A stretch of DNA of 64,000 nucleotides. Origin: JANWVO01 sp964458495 (lineage in GTDB: Bacteria; Acidobacteriota; Terriglobia; Bryobacterales; Bryobacteraceae). Location of the stretch: assembly GCA_964458495.1 (NCBI GenBank), contig CAYWJB010000006.1, positions 62,001 to 126,000 on the forward strand. Direction: 5' to 3'. Each line of letters begins with the position of its first letter. Position 1 is the stretch's first letter. Below, piece by piece: positions 42,277 to 51,529 of the stretch. The notes under the pieces were generated by a model, which saw only the letters and a list, made by a program, of their open reading frames with translations, was not told the DNA's origin and did no database searches. The position numbers and the translations under genes are program-made.

Positions 42277-44185
42277 GCGGCACCGGCGGTGGGCGATCGC
42301 ACTCATGCTGGCAGGCGCGTCGGCGGCCAGCGTGGTGGCGGCGTATCTGCTGCGGTTCGACCTGTCGGTGCCGCGGGCGGAGCGCCAGTTGATTCCGCTG
42401 GTGGCGATGACGGCGGTGGCGGTGAAGCTGTGCGTGTTCTTCGCCTTCGGGCTGCACCACGGCTGGTGGCGATGGACGGACACGCGGGACCTGCTGCGTC
42501 TGGGCGCGGCAAACTTCGTGGCCTCGTCGGTGTTCAGCGCCCTGCTGCTGGCGACGCAAGGGAACCTGGTGCCGCGCAGCATTTACCTCATCGACTTCGT
42601 GATCTGCAGTCTGCTGACGGCGGGGCTGCGGATGCTGGCGCGGATCGCGAAAGAGTTGGCGATGCAGGAGCCGCGGGGTGCCGGGCGGAAGAACATACTG
42701 ATTTACGGCGCGGGGGCGGCGGGCATCGCGCTCGCGAGAGAAATGCGGATGAACCCCGAACTTGGGCGCCGCGTGGCGGGGTTCATCGACGACAATCCGG
42801 TGCTGCGCGGGGAGGTGGTGAGCGGGCACCGGGTGCTGGGCACGGGGCGTGACATGATCCGCGTGGTCGAGCGGCTGAAGCGGCGCGGGGTGCTGGTGGA
42901 AGAGGTGGCGATCTCGATGCCGTCGGCGACGGGGCGGCAGGTGCGGGAGGCGATGGCGAACTGCCGGTCGGCGGGCCTGCCGTGCCGGATTCTGCCCGGG
43001 CTGGGACAACTGCTGGAGGGGCAGCGGTTGAGCGGGCAGTTGAGGGAGGTGTCGCTCGAAGACCTGCTGGGGCGGGAGCCGATCCGGCTGGACAAGGCGC
43101 AGATCAGCGCGAGCCTGAAGGGGCGCGTGGTGCTGGTGACCGGGGCGGCGGGATCGATCGGGAGCGTGCTGAGCCATCAGATCGCCCAGTTCGAGCCCGA
43201 TCTGCTGGTGCTGGCGGACCAGAGCGAGAGCGGGCTGTTCGAGATCGACCGGGAGGTGCGGAAGCGGCACCCATCGGTGCGGGTAGCCGCGGCGGTGGCC
43301 GATGTCAGGAACGAGGGGGACGTGCGGGAACTGTTCGGCAGGCACGGCGTGGAGGTGGTCTATCATGCGGCGGCCTACAAGCATGTTCCGCTGATGGAAA
43401 TGCATCCGGTGGCGGCGCTGGAGACGAACGTGCTGGGAACGTGGAACCTGGCGCGGACGGCGTGCGAGGCGGGGGCGCGCGCGTTCGTGATGATCTCGTC
43501 GGACAAGGCGGTGAACCCGGTGAACGTGATGGGGGCGTCGAAGCGTGCGGCGGAGCTGGTGGTGTCGAGCTTCCAGGATCTGGACCACGGGCGGACGCGG
43601 TTCATGTCGGTGCGGTTTGGAAACGTGCTGGGCTCGAGCGGGAGCGTCGTGCCGATCTTCCAGAAACAGATTGCCGAGGGCGGGCCGGTGACGGTGACGC
43701 ACCCGGAGGTGCGGCGGTACTTCATGTTGACGGAGGAGGCGGTGCAGCTGGTGTTGCAGGCCTCGGCGATGGGGCAGGGGGGCGAGGTGTTCGTGCTGGA
43801 CATGGGGGAGCTGGTGAAGATCGCGGATCTGGCGGCGAACATGATCCGGCTGGCCGGGCTGGAACCGAACCGGGACATCGAGATCCGGTACACGGGGCTG
43901 CGGCCGGGGGAGAAGTTGTACGAGGAAGTGATCAGCGAAGGGGAGCGGATTGCGCCCACGACGCACGAGAAAATCAAGGTGTACCGCGGGGAGGCGGCGC
44001 GGCACCTGGTCGTGATGGACTGGGTCGAAAGAGCGCGGGCGGCCGTGGAGAGGAGGGACGAGGAGCAGGCGGTGGCGTTGCTGAAGGAGCTGGCGCCGGA
44101 ATACGAAGTGGGGCCGGTATGGATGGACAGGCTCAGGGAGCGCGGGTGGCTGGCGGGCGAGGCCATTCGGGGAGGGACGGCATGA
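42260..44185 (+). CDS. UDP-sugar 4,6-dehydratase/epimerase, CapD/PglF-like, membrane
   Basis: A 641-residue membrane enzyme. Four N-terminal helices (to about 130) precede a first nucleotide-binding domain (IYGAGAAGIALA, 148-159) and a second, catalytic SDR domain starting VTGAAGSIGS (293-302). The block SSDKAVNPVNVMGASKR has Met where classical SDRs have Tyr, as in the PglF/WbpM/FlaA1 4,6-dehydratases. It likely makes the 4-keto-6-deoxy sugar for the polymer, commonly from UDP-GlcNAc. It is in the middle of an overlapping gene chain, with the next start in ATGA. Confidence 0.92.
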   Translation: MRMWVERHRRWAIALMLAGASAASVVAAYLLRFDLSVPRAERQLIPLVAMTAVAVKLCVFFAFGLHHGWWRWTDTRDLLRLGAANFVASSVFSALLLATQGNLVPRSIYLIDFVICSLLTAGLRMLARIAKELAMQEPRGAGRKNILIYGAGAAGIALAREMRMNPELGRRVAGFIDDNPVLRGEVVSGHRVLGTGRDMIRVVERLKRRGVLVEEVAISMPSATGRQVREAMANCRSAGLPCRILPGLGQLLEGQRLSGQLREVSLEDLLGREPIRLDKAQISASLKGRVVLVTGAAGSIGSVLSHQIAQFEPDLLVLADQSESGLFEIDREVRKRHPSVRVAAAVADVRNEGDVRELFGRHGVEVVYHAAAYKHVPLMEMHPVAALETNVLGTWNLARTACEAGARAFVMISSDKAVNPVNVMGASKRAAELVVSSFQDLDHGRTRFMSVRFGNVLGSSGSVVPIFQKQIAEGGPVTVTHPEVRRYFMLTEEAVQLVLQASAMGQGGEVFVLDMGELVKIADLAANMIRLAGLEPNRDIEIRYTGLRPGEKLYEEVISEGERIAPTTHEKIKVYRGEAARHLVVMDWVERARAAVERRDEEQAVALLKELAPEYEVGPVWMDRLRERGWLAGEAIRGGTA

Positions 44186-44445
44186 CGGTGATGAGAGCGC
44201 GAACGAAACTGGTGTATTTCCGGGTCTCGGAAGAGGAGTACACCTGGTTGCATGAGATGTGCCGGCAGACGGGAGCGAGGAGCCTGTCGGATCTGGTGAG
44301 GACGTTTCTGAGGGAGCGGCGGGACGGGGCAGGCGGCAGCGTGGAGGAGTTGCGGGAGCGGATCGAAAAGCTGACGCTGCTCGTGGAGAAGCTGGATGAG
44401 AAGCTGGACGGGGGAAGGGCGCTGAAAGCGCAGAGGGGGATGTAG
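44182..44445 (+). CDS. Small ribbon-helix-helix-like protein with coiled coil
   Basis: An 87-residue protein that starts in the ATGA overlap with the dehydratase gene. The N-terminal part (LVYFRVSEEEYTWLHEMCRQ then SLSDLVRTFLRE) has the beta strand, two helices pattern of ribbon-helix-helix DNA-binding proteins; the C-terminal part (ELRERIEKLTLLVEKLDEKL) is a heptad coiled coil. It may be a dimeric regulator of the cluster, for example at the palindrome overlapping its promoter; this is inferred. A small structural role is the alternative. Confidence 0.72.
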   Translation: MTVMRARTKLVYFRVSEEEYTWLHEMCRQTGARSLSDLVRTFLRERRDGAGGSVEELRERIEKLTLLVEKLDEKLDGGRALKAQRGM

Positions 44446-44494
44446 CAGAATGGATGGATGTAGCGGCGGAAACGGAACGTCAAAGGCAGGAAAA

Positions 44495-45493
44495 ATGCGG
44501 AGAATTTCGAAGCTGATGGCTCTCGCATTGGCGGCTGGAATGGCGGTGGCGCAACAGGCGCCGGCGCCGGCGCCGGCGCAGCAGGCGGAGGGGCCGCGGC
44601 CGGTGTATCTGCTGAGCGCGGGGGACCAGATTGTGATCCGGGCGCAGAATGTGGAGGAGATCAGCGACAAGCCGTTCCGGATCGACGGGGAGGGGTTTCT
44701 GACGCTGCCGGTGGTGGGGCGGATCCGGGCGGCGGGGCTGACGGTGGAGCAGCTGGAAGCGGCGCTGGCGGACCGGCTGAAGCTGTTTGTGCGGGAGCCG
44801 CAGGTGGTGGTGAGCGTGATCGAGACGGCGCGCCCGCAGGAGGTGGCGAACCCGGTGTATCTGGTGGGGGCGTTCAAGCAGCCGGGCGTATATCCGCTGG
44901 GGACGAAGCCGGAGACGCTCGGGGAGGTGCTGATGCGGACAGGCGGGCTGCTGCCGGCGGCGATGCGGCGGGTGCGGGTGATCCGGCGGGCGGAGCAGGG
45001 GCGGCTGGACCTGAAGAACGTGACGGAGTCGACCGACGGGAAGACGACGTACGGGGAGGTGGCGCTGACGTTGACGGGGGAGCTGGCGGACCCGGCGGAC
45101 AACATCGTGATGAAGCCGCAGGACGTGGTGGTGGCGGCGAAGCTGGAGCCGGTGTATGTGACCGGGGAGGTGGCGCGGAGCGGGGCGTTTCCGCTGGAGG
45201 ACCGGGAGCACCTGACGGCGGCGCAGATACTGGCGATGGCGGGGGCGGGGCCGCTGGCGGACCTGGAGAAGGCGCGGGTGCTGCGGGTGGTGGGGGACAC
45301 GAGCCAGAGGGCGGAAATTCCGGTGAATTTGCGGGAGATTTTCCAGGGAAAGGCGAACGATTTTCCGCTGATGCCGAATGATGTTTTGTACATTCCGCGG
45401 AAATCGGGCGCGGGCAGGACGGCAGCCAACCTGGGGCTGATTGCGGTGCCGGCGCTGATCACGAGCCTGATTTGGGTCTGGGTGCGGCGGTAG
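44495..45493 (+). CDS. Polysaccharide export protein, Wza-like (Poly_export and SLBB)
   Basis: A 332-residue exported protein. The signal peptide is LMALALAAGMAVAQQ; the Poly_export domain (YLLSAGDQIVIRAQNVEEI, about 37-130) is followed by two SLBB-type regions (VYLVGAFKQPGVYPLG and VYVTGEVARSGAFPLE), and the C-terminus is a hydrophobic helix (IAVPALITSLIWVWV). There is no lipobox cysteine, unlike E. coli Wza. It should form the outer-membrane or periplasmic export channel with the kinase encoded next. ATG 44495 follows GCAGGAAAA; the earlier ATG 44450 gives no signal peptide at the N-terminus. Confidence 0.88.
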   Translation: MRRISKLMALALAAGMAVAQQAPAPAPAQQAEGPRPVYLLSAGDQIVIRAQNVEEISDKPFRIDGEGFLTLPVVGRIRAAGLTVEQLEAALADRLKLFVREPQVVVSVIETARPQEVANPVYLVGAFKQPGVYPLGTKPETLGEVLMRTGGLLPAAMRRVRVIRRAEQGRLDLKNVTESTDGKTTYGEVALTLTGELADPADNIVMKPQDVVVAAKLEPVYVTGEVARSGAFPLEDREHLTAAQILAMAGAGPLADLEKARVLRVVGDTSQRAEIPVNLREIFQGKANDFPLMPNDVLYIPRKSGAGRTAANLGLIAVPALITSLIWVWVRR

Positions 45494-45507
45494 GGAAGGG
45501 AAGCGAG

Positions 45508-47889
45508 ATGGGACCGCAGGATGAGAAGAGCGCGTTGACGCCGGCGCGGGCCGAGCCGGGGGCGGCGGGGGCGCCGGTGGCGGGCCACGGGTACGGCTAC
45601 GGCGCGGGGTACGGGTATGGGGCCTACGGGGAGGGCATGTTCGGGACGTTTGCCGATGCGCTGCATGCGCGAACGTTCCAGGACTACTTGCAGGCGCTGA
45701 AGCAGCGCAAGAGGCTGCTGGCGGGCCTGGCGGCGGCGGGGCTGCTGGCGGGGCTGGCGGTGGTGCTGCCGAAGCCGCTGACGTATCCGGCGGAGGCGAG
45801 CGTGGAGATCCAGGGGATCAACGAAAATTTCATGGGGCTGGCGCAGGTGGACCCGCAGGCAAGCGGGGGGATTTATTCGGCGACACAGGCCAACATTCTG
45901 ACGCAGGTGGAGATTCTGAACAGCTCGACAATGCGGCAGCGGGCGGCGGAGCGGCTGGAGCGGGAAACGATCCCCACGCTGCCGCCTGCCGGCAGCGGGG
46001 TGGCGCGGGCGTTCAACGCCGTGCGGCAGGCGGCGGGGTTCGCGCCCTCGAGTCCGGTGGAGGCGATGCGGGAGGCGATCCAGCAAGCCGTCAGTACGGC
46101 GCGGGCGCAGGCGGTGGAAGGAACGCGCGTGGTGCGGGTGACGTGCCAGTCGACGATTCCGGAGGTGGCTTCGGAGTATGTCAACGTGCTGGTGGCCGAG
46201 TATCAGGAGCAGGCTCTTGAGACGCGGGCGCGGAGTTCGAAGACGACGAACCAGTGGCTGGAGAGCCAGATGCGGGAGCAGAAGGAGAAGCTGGAGGAGG
46301 CGGAGACGCGGCTGAAGGATTTCGTGACGCGGACAGGGTTGGACTCGGCGCCGGTGGAAGGCGCGCAGCAGGCGCTGACGCTGGCGGACGCGAAGATGCT
46401 GACGTTGCAGCGGGAGCTGGCGCAGATCCAGACGGACCGGATCGTGAGGCAATCGCGCTATGAGACGGCGCTGAAGAGCGGGCCGGAGAGTCTGCCGGAG
46501 GGGCTGGCGGGTTCGGCGTTGATGCAGCTGCGGGGGCAGATGATCGAACTGGAGAAGCAGCTGGCGGAGCTGACGACGACCTTCACGGAGAACCACCCGC
46601 GGGTGCAGCGGGTGAAGGCGCAGATGGCGGAGGTGCGGCATGCGATCGAGAAGGAGCGGGAGGATGTGCTGGAGCGGCTGCGGACGGATCTGGAGGCGGC
46701 CAAAAGGCGGGAGCAGCTGCTGGTGGGGTCGTTCGCGGCGCAGACGGGGCAGGTGCGGGGGCAGGCGGACCGGATGCTGGAGTACAACCTGCTGAAGCGG
46801 GAGGTGGAGTCCAACCGGCAGATTTACAACACGCTGTTGCAGCAGGTGAACCAGGCGGGGGTGGCCACGGCGGTGCCGACGCAGAACGTGCGGGTGATCG
46901 ACGCGGCGGCGCCGAGCGGGCGCGCCGTGCTGCGGAACGTGTACCTCGGGGGAGGGTTGGGAGTGGTGACGGGGCTGCTGCTCGGCGCCGTTCTGGCGGT
47001 GCTGCTGTTCCACGGGGAGATGAAGTTCCAGAAGCCGGGCGAGCCGGTGGCGGTGCTGCAACTGCCGGAGCTGGGGGTGATTCCCAGCGGGGACCTGTTC
47101 CAGCCGAAGCGCGGGTGGCTCAGGCTGGGCGGAGGACAGAAGAAGGCGGGCGGACTGCTGGAGAGCGGCAACGGGAGCGGACCGGTGGAGGTGGAGGTGA
47201 TCCGGCATGGGGACAAGCCGACGTTGCTGGCGGAGAGCTTCCGGGCGGTATTGACGTCGCTGCTGTTCACGGCAGAAGGAGAGAAGTGCCGGCTGGTGAC
47301 GGTGACGAGCCCGAACCCGCAGGACGGGAAGAGCACGGTGGCGGCGCACCTGGCGATGGCGCTGGCGGAGATGGGGCGGCGCGTGCTGTTGGTGGACGGG
47401 GACCTGAGGAAGCCGAAGCAGCATGTGCTGTTCGGGCTGGAGAACACGTGGGGGCTGGCGGATCTGCTGGAGGACGAGACGGCGGTCAGCGCCTATCCGC
47501 GGGAGGCGTTCTACCGGGAGACCGAGATGCGGAACCTCCACGTGCTGCCGAGCGGGCCGCCGGTGAAGAACGTGGGGGCGCTGGTGCACGGGGAACGGTT
47601 CGGGGCGCTGCTCGGGCGGCTCCGGGCGGAGTTCGATTATGTGTTTGTGGACACGCCGCCGGTGTTGCTGGTGAGCGACGCGCGGGTGACGGGGCAGAGA
47701 AGCGACGGCGTGATCCTGGTGCTGCGCGCCGGGGAGACGCGGCAGGCGGACGCGCTGCAAGTGGTCAGGCGGCTGAAGGAAGACGGGACGCGGATTCTGG
47801 GGACGGTGCTGAACCAGTGGGTGCCGCCGGGCGCGGGGCGGAAGTATTACAAGAAGTACTACGACTATTACCGTCCGATGGAGAGCTGA
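45508..47889 (+). CDS. wzc: Chain-length determinant and tyrosine kinase, Wzc-like
   Basis: A 793-residue fused co-polymerase and BY-kinase. An N-terminal cytoplasmic part contains a Tyr/Gly-rich run (Y29, Y31, Y35, Y37, Y40). TM1 (about 76-94) and TM2 (about 472-495) enclose a long periplasmic coiled-coil Wzz domain. The kinase has Walker A S601-PNPQDGKST, Walker A' LLVDGDLRKPK and Walker B VFVDTPPV (712-719). The C-terminal tyrosine cluster YYKKYYDYY is the autophosphorylation site. It controls chain length and export with the Wza-like protein. Confidence 0.92.
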   Translation: MGPQDEKSALTPARAEPGAAGAPVAGHGYGYGAGYGYGAYGEGMFGTFADALHARTFQDYLQALKQRKRLLAGLAAAGLLAGLAVVLPKPLTYPAEASVEIQGINENFMGLAQVDPQASGGIYSATQANILTQVEILNSSTMRQRAAERLERETIPTLPPAGSGVARAFNAVRQAAGFAPSSPVEAMREAIQQAVSTARAQAVEGTRVVRVTCQSTIPEVASEYVNVLVAEYQEQALETRARSSKTTNQWLESQMREQKEKLEEAETRLKDFVTRTGLDSAPVEGAQQALTLADAKMLTLQRELAQIQTDRIVRQSRYETALKSGPESLPEGLAGSALMQLRGQMIELEKQLAELTTTFTENHPRVQRVKAQMAEVRHAIEKEREDVLERLRTDLEAAKRREQLLVGSFAAQTGQVRGQADRMLEYNLLKREVESNRQIYNTLLQQVNQAGVATAVPTQNVRVIDAAAPSGRAVLRNVYLGGGLGVVTGLLLGAVLAVLLFHGEMKFQKPGEPVAVLQLPELGVIPSGDLFQPKRGWLRLGGGQKKAGGLLESGNGSGPVEVEVIRHGDKPTLLAESFRAVLTSLLFTAEGEKCRLVTVTSPNPQDGKSTVAAHLAMALAEMGRRVLLVDGDLRKPKQHVLFGLENTWGLADLLEDETAVSAYPREAFYRETEMRNLHVLPSGPPVKNVGALVHGERFGALLGRLRAEFDYVFVDTPPVLLVSDARVTGQRSDGVILVLRAGETRQADALQVVRRLKEDGTRILGTVLNQWVPPGAGRKYYKKYYDYYRPMES

Positions 47890-48762
47890 ATGGCGGCGCG
47901 AGAGGCAAACCCGGCGGTGGAGGCGGCGGCGCAAGGCGCGGAAGCGCCGGTGCTGGTGATCGAGCCCTCGCGCGGGTGGGTGGGGCTGAAGCTGAGGGAG
48001 CTGTGGGCCTACCGGGAGCTGGTGTATTTCCTGGTGTGGCGCGACGTGAAGGTGCGGTACAAGCAGACGGCGCTGGGGGCGGCGTGGGCGGTGATCCAGC
48101 CGCTGTTCAGCATGGTGGTGTTCAGCGTGTTTTTCGGCAAGCTGGCGAAGATGCCGTCGGACGGGATTCCGTACCCGCTGTTTTCGTATGCGGGGCTGCT
48201 GCCGTGGAACTATTTCGCGCAGGGGCTGAGCAGCTCGTCGGACAGCCTGGTGGGGAGCGCGAACCTGATCAAGAAGGTGTATTTCCCGCGGCTGGCGATT
48301 CCGGTGGCGGCGGTCTGCGGCGGGGTGGTGGATTTTGCGATCGCCTTCGGGGTGCTGCTGCTGCTGATGTGGCACTACGGGGTGGCGCCGACGGCGAACG
48401 TGGTGTGGCTGCCGGCGTTCCTGCTGCTGGCGCTGGCGACGGCGCTGGGGGCGGGGCTGTGGCTGAGCGCGCTGAACGTGCAGTACCGGGACGTGAAGTA
48501 CACGGTGCCGTTCCTGGCGCAGTTCTGGATGTATTCGACGCCGGTAGTGTACCCGAGCTCGCTGCTCGAGGAGCCGTGGAAGACGATTTACGGGCTGAAC
48601 CCGATGGTGGGGGTGGTGGAGGGTTTCCGGTGGGCGCTGCTGGGGGTGAAGACGCCGCCGGGGCCGATGTTGTGGGTGAGCGTGGTGGCGGCGGCGGCGC
48701 TGCTGGTGAGCGGGGCGTTCTTCTTCCGGCGGATGGAGAAGACGTTTGCGGATGTGGTGTAA
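47890..48762 (+). CDS. wzm: Polysaccharide ABC transporter permease Wzm
   Basis: A 290-residue ABC-2 permease. RELWAYRELVYFLVWRDVKVRYKQT is split across the conserved N-terminal amphipathic region, then six membrane helices follow, with WAVIQPLFSMVVFSVFFG and YSTPVVYP typical of Wzm. It exports lipid-linked polysaccharide with Wzt. It begins right at the stop of wzc. Its ATPase partner is separated from it by 411 bp of non-coding DNA, unlike the usual adjacent pair. Confidence 0.92.
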   Translation: MAAREANPAVEAAAQGAEAPVLVIEPSRGWVGLKLRELWAYRELVYFLVWRDVKVRYKQTALGAAWAVIQPLFSMVVFSVFFGKLAKMPSDGIPYPLFSYAGLLPWNYFAQGLSSSSDSLVGSANLIKKVYFPRLAIPVAAVCGGVVDFAIAFGVLLLLMWHYGVAPTANVVWLPAFLLLALATALGAGLWLSALNVQYRDVKYTVPFLAQFWMYSTPVVYPSSLLEEPWKTIYGLNPMVGVVEGFRWALLGVKTPPGPMLWVSVVAAAALLVSGAFFFRRMEKTFADVV

Positions 48763-49173
48763 CGAGCCGGGTTTTCCGGATAACGAACTTTTGTTCATGA
48801 TACCGGCAAGTGGTTGAGTGTGGGCTGGTTGTCCGGATTTTGAGGGGAGTTTGTTCGAGTTCGTTTTGAAACGAACTTTTGGGGTTAAGTCTTTTTTTGT
48901 GAGTGGATTGCGTGGAATTTGCGGGAGGGGATAGGCGGGGTATGAGGTTTCGGGTGGCGATTTTGGGGCAGAAGAGAGAGCGATGATGGGACGGATGGAT
49001 GCGTCGCGGGGTAGCGGGATGGAGTTGTGGCGCGGCGCGCATGACGGCAGGACGATGGGGCGCGGGATGGCGCCGGGGCGGGGTGTGTTTTTGCAAGGTG
49101 TTGCGGGCGGGGGAGAAAGAGATTTCGGGTTGATGTCACCATTGGCGGTTGGTGTTTGGGGAGGGAACGAAGG
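48763..49173. other. Non-coding region between wzm and wzt with repeats
   Basis: ACGAACTTTTG occurs at 48783-48793 and 48871-48881. A perfect inverted repeat AGTTCGTTT-TG-AAACGAACT lies at 48858-48877, with T-rich sequence after it, so termination or attenuation is possible. GAAC-TTTT-GTTC at 48785-48796 is a smaller hairpin. Several ATG-containing frames exist but none looks coding. Confidence 0.55.
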
Positions 49174-50475
49174 ATGAGCGGGCCGGCGATCCGGGTGGAG
49201 AATCTGGGGAAGATGTACCGGATCGGCGGGCCGGTGGAGCGATACCGTACGTTCCGGGACACGGTGGCGCAGGGGTTTGCGCGGGCCGGGCGGCGGGTGC
49301 GGTCGTGGTTCGGGGGCGGCGACGGCGCGGCGCCGAAGTACGAGACGATCTGGGCGCTGAAGGACGTCTCGTTCGAGATCGAGCCCGGTGAGGTGGTGGG
49401 GGTGATCGGGCGGAACGGGGCGGGCAAGAGCACGCTCTTGAAGATCCTCTCCCGGATCACGGAGCCTACGGAGGGACGGGCGGAGGTGCGGGGTCGAGTT
49501 GGGTCGCTGCTCGAGGTGGGGACTGGGTTCCACCCGGAACTGACGGGGCGGGAGAACGTGTATCTGAACGGGGCGATCCTGGGGATGAAGCGGGCGGAGG
49601 TGGACCGGAAGTTCGACGAGATCGTGGCTTTTGCGGAGATCGAGAAGTTCATCGACACACCGGTGAAGCATTATTCGAGCGGGATGTATCTCCGGCTTGC
49701 ATTCTCTGTGGCGGCGCACCTGGAGCCAGAGATCCTCTTGGTAGATGAAGTGCTAGCGGTGGGAGACCAAGCGTTCCAGCAGAAATGCCTTGGCATCATG
49801 CGCGACGTGGCAAGAGAAGGCCGGACTGTAATGTTGGTGTCTCATCAACTTCCGGCAGTTCAGCACCTATGCGAGCGTGCGATTCAGCTCAGCGGGGGGA
49901 TGATTGTGCGCGACGGCGCAGCGTTCGAGGTCATCGAGGAGTACCGACGCGAGGTTGGGACGGAACTGGCGCGGAATGGGGAAACTGTTGTTGTTGGACG
50001 TGTTGGGTGTTTTGAGTTTGCGGAGCCATATCTGAGAGACTCGGCAGGGCAGAGGACTTCAACTGCGGTTTGCGGCGAGGACCTCGTTTTTTGTCTGCCT
50101 TACAGTTACGGAAGCTGGCCCGAAAAGCATGAAGTTGAAATATCGATTGGATTCAAGAACGCACAAGGGGTTGAGGTCACGTCATGTCCTTCGATGCTGT
50201 TAGGCCGGAGCCTCCGAAACTTCCCCCAGACAGGTGAAATTCGTTGCTATGTGCGGAGGACACCTTTTGTGCCTGGAATCTACACGGTCGATCTCTGGAT
50301 TTCGATTGACCGCTATGTGCAAAAAAGGTATGATGGCGTTCTCCTTTTTCACGTGCTGGAGGGGGACTACTACAAAACCGGGCGGCCCCCCAGAGCCAAG
50401 CAGACAGGCGTGCTCATAGACTTTAGCTGGGCCACGGAAGTCATTGACTCAAATGATCTACTGGCTGCCATGTGA
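49174..50475 (+). CDS. wzt: Polysaccharide ABC transporter ATPase Wzt with C-terminal glycan-binding domain
   Basis: A 433-residue ATPase. Walker A is G79-R-N-G-A-G-K-S-T87, the signature is YSSGMYLRLAFS (167-178), Walker B is ILLVDE near 188, and VMLVSHQLPAVQ is the H-loop. Residues about 260-433 form a Wzt-type carbohydrate-binding domain, which in known systems recognises the polymer's end and sets specificity. Codon use changes from strongly G/C-ending to mixed from about residue 185 onward, continuing into the next two genes, so the 3' part seems acquired by recombination. Confidence 0.9.
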   Translation: MSGPAIRVENLGKMYRIGGPVERYRTFRDTVAQGFARAGRRVRSWFGGGDGAAPKYETIWALKDVSFEIEPGEVVGVIGRNGAGKSTLLKILSRITEPTEGRAEVRGRVGSLLEVGTGFHPELTGRENVYLNGAILGMKRAEVDRKFDEIVAFAEIEKFIDTPVKHYSSGMYLRLAFSVAAHLEPEILLVDEVLAVGDQAFQQKCLGIMRDVAREGRTVMLVSHQLPAVQHLCERAIQLSGGMIVRDGAAFEVIEEYRREVGTELARNGETVVVGRVGCFEFAEPYLRDSAGQRTSTAVCGEDLVFCLPYSYGSWPEKHEVEISIGFKNAQGVEVTSCPSMLLGRSLRNFPQTGEIRCYVRRTPFVPGIYTVDLWISIDRYVQKRYDGVLLFHVLEGDYYKTGRPPRAKQTGVLIDFSWATEVIDSNDLLAAM

Positions 50476-51496
50476 TAGCCCACGGGCGGCGTCGTCCCGC
50501 TTCTATGCGTACCGGCCGCACAGACTTCTGGCGCTTCAAGGACTCTCAACGGCGCTACTACCGCGTCCTGCCCGACGACTTCACGACCTGACCAGGATCG
50601 AAAGCAAGTGTCTTGAGTGGGCGGCGACAAGAGCCAGGGGAAAGGATGTGTTCGTCTTTCAAAAAGTCTGGGGCCCACGGACTCTGGTGCTCGCAGACAA
50701 GTTGAAAGAAACAGGCCATATTGTAGTTTACGCGGCAAGCAATTTCCGGCGGGACCTGGAGATGGCCCGAATCGCAAATGCATGCATTGCGTCATCCACG
50801 GCCATTGCAAACCGTTTGCGAGACGTCAATCCCGATGTGGCAGTTGCTCCGGAGCCCGTCGATTGCTGGGTGTCTCCAGGCGAGAGACGCTTTGAGAATA
50901 AACGCTTGTTGCGCATTTGCTGGATAGGCGGGAGAGCAAATCAAGAATTCCTGCTTAGGCGATTACAGGCTCAGGCGACCGGTGTTCCGCGAGCACAACT
51001 CAAAATAATATCTACTGGCAGGAACGCTGATGCGGCTTACGAGTTTTCACGTTTGGCCACCTTAACTGCGGATTGTGATGTGTTTCTTGCAACAGCAAGC
51101 GTAAATTCCGATTGCTCTCCGAACCGCATTGTGCAAGGATGGGCTCTGGGTTTGCCGGTAATTGTAGAAGCCTCACACCCTTACAGTCACATAGTGATGC
51201 ATGGCATTGATGGAATTGTCATTCACGCTTTGGATGAGCTCGCGCGAGCCTGCGAGCAGCTCGCCATTGGTTCCGAGCGAAGGAAACTTGCCGAGGCTGG
51301 ATTCCAAAGGGCGCAGAAAGCATTTGGTGATGACAAGGTGGCCGGTTGGTGGGTAGAGTTCTTCAGAAAGCGGGGCTGGATTGAACATTGCACCAACCGA
51401 AAAACGGGTTTGTTCCTGTCGATTCTATGGGCGGTATTACACGCACGTTCCCTATGGGTGAAGGAGAGCTGGGGTTGGGGCTTCAGCAAGAATTAG
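50453..51496 (+). CDS. Glycosyltransferase-like protein, GT-B fold
   Basis: A 347-residue protein that looks like a GT4-type transferase. The N-terminal part has VFVFQKVWGPRTLVLADKL and VVYAASNFRRDLEMA; the C-terminal lobe has LRICWIGGRANQEFLL and a donor-site region DCSPNRIVQGWALGLPVIVE with a changed EX7E motif. Activity is likely but the donor is unknown. ATG 50453 is chosen; it overlaps wzt by 23 bp. It lies in the lower-GC segment and its codon use differs from its cluster neighbours. Confidence 0.72.
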   Translation: MIYWLPCDSPRAASSRFYAYRPHRLLALQGLSTALLPRPARRLHDLTRIESKCLEWAATRARGKDVFVFQKVWGPRTLVLADKLKETGHIVVYAASNFRRDLEMARIANACIASSTAIANRLRDVNPDVAVAPEPVDCWVSPGERRFENKRLLRICWIGGRANQEFLLRRLQAQATGVPRAQLKIISTGRNADAAYEFSRLATLTADCDVFLATASVNSDCSPNRIVQGWALGLPVIVEASHPYSHIVMHGIDGIVIHALDELARACEQLAIGSERRKLAEAGFQRAQKAFGDDKVAGWWVEFFRKRGWIEHCTNRKTGLFLSILWAVLHARSLWVKESWGWGFSKN

Positions 51497-51529
51497 GAGT
51501 ATCTCTCTAAGAGTCTTTGGGGTGTGGGG

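Noticed and set aside
40889..44005. A 1,038-codon antisense frame
   Set aside because: Same cause as the longer frame; no domain similarity.
43375..49719. An antisense frame of 2,114 codons across the polysaccharide genes
   Set aside because: It runs opposite to six well-supported genes and consists of Arg/Pro/His-rich low-complexity sequence. G-ending codon bias on the sense strand removes stops from the antisense frame.
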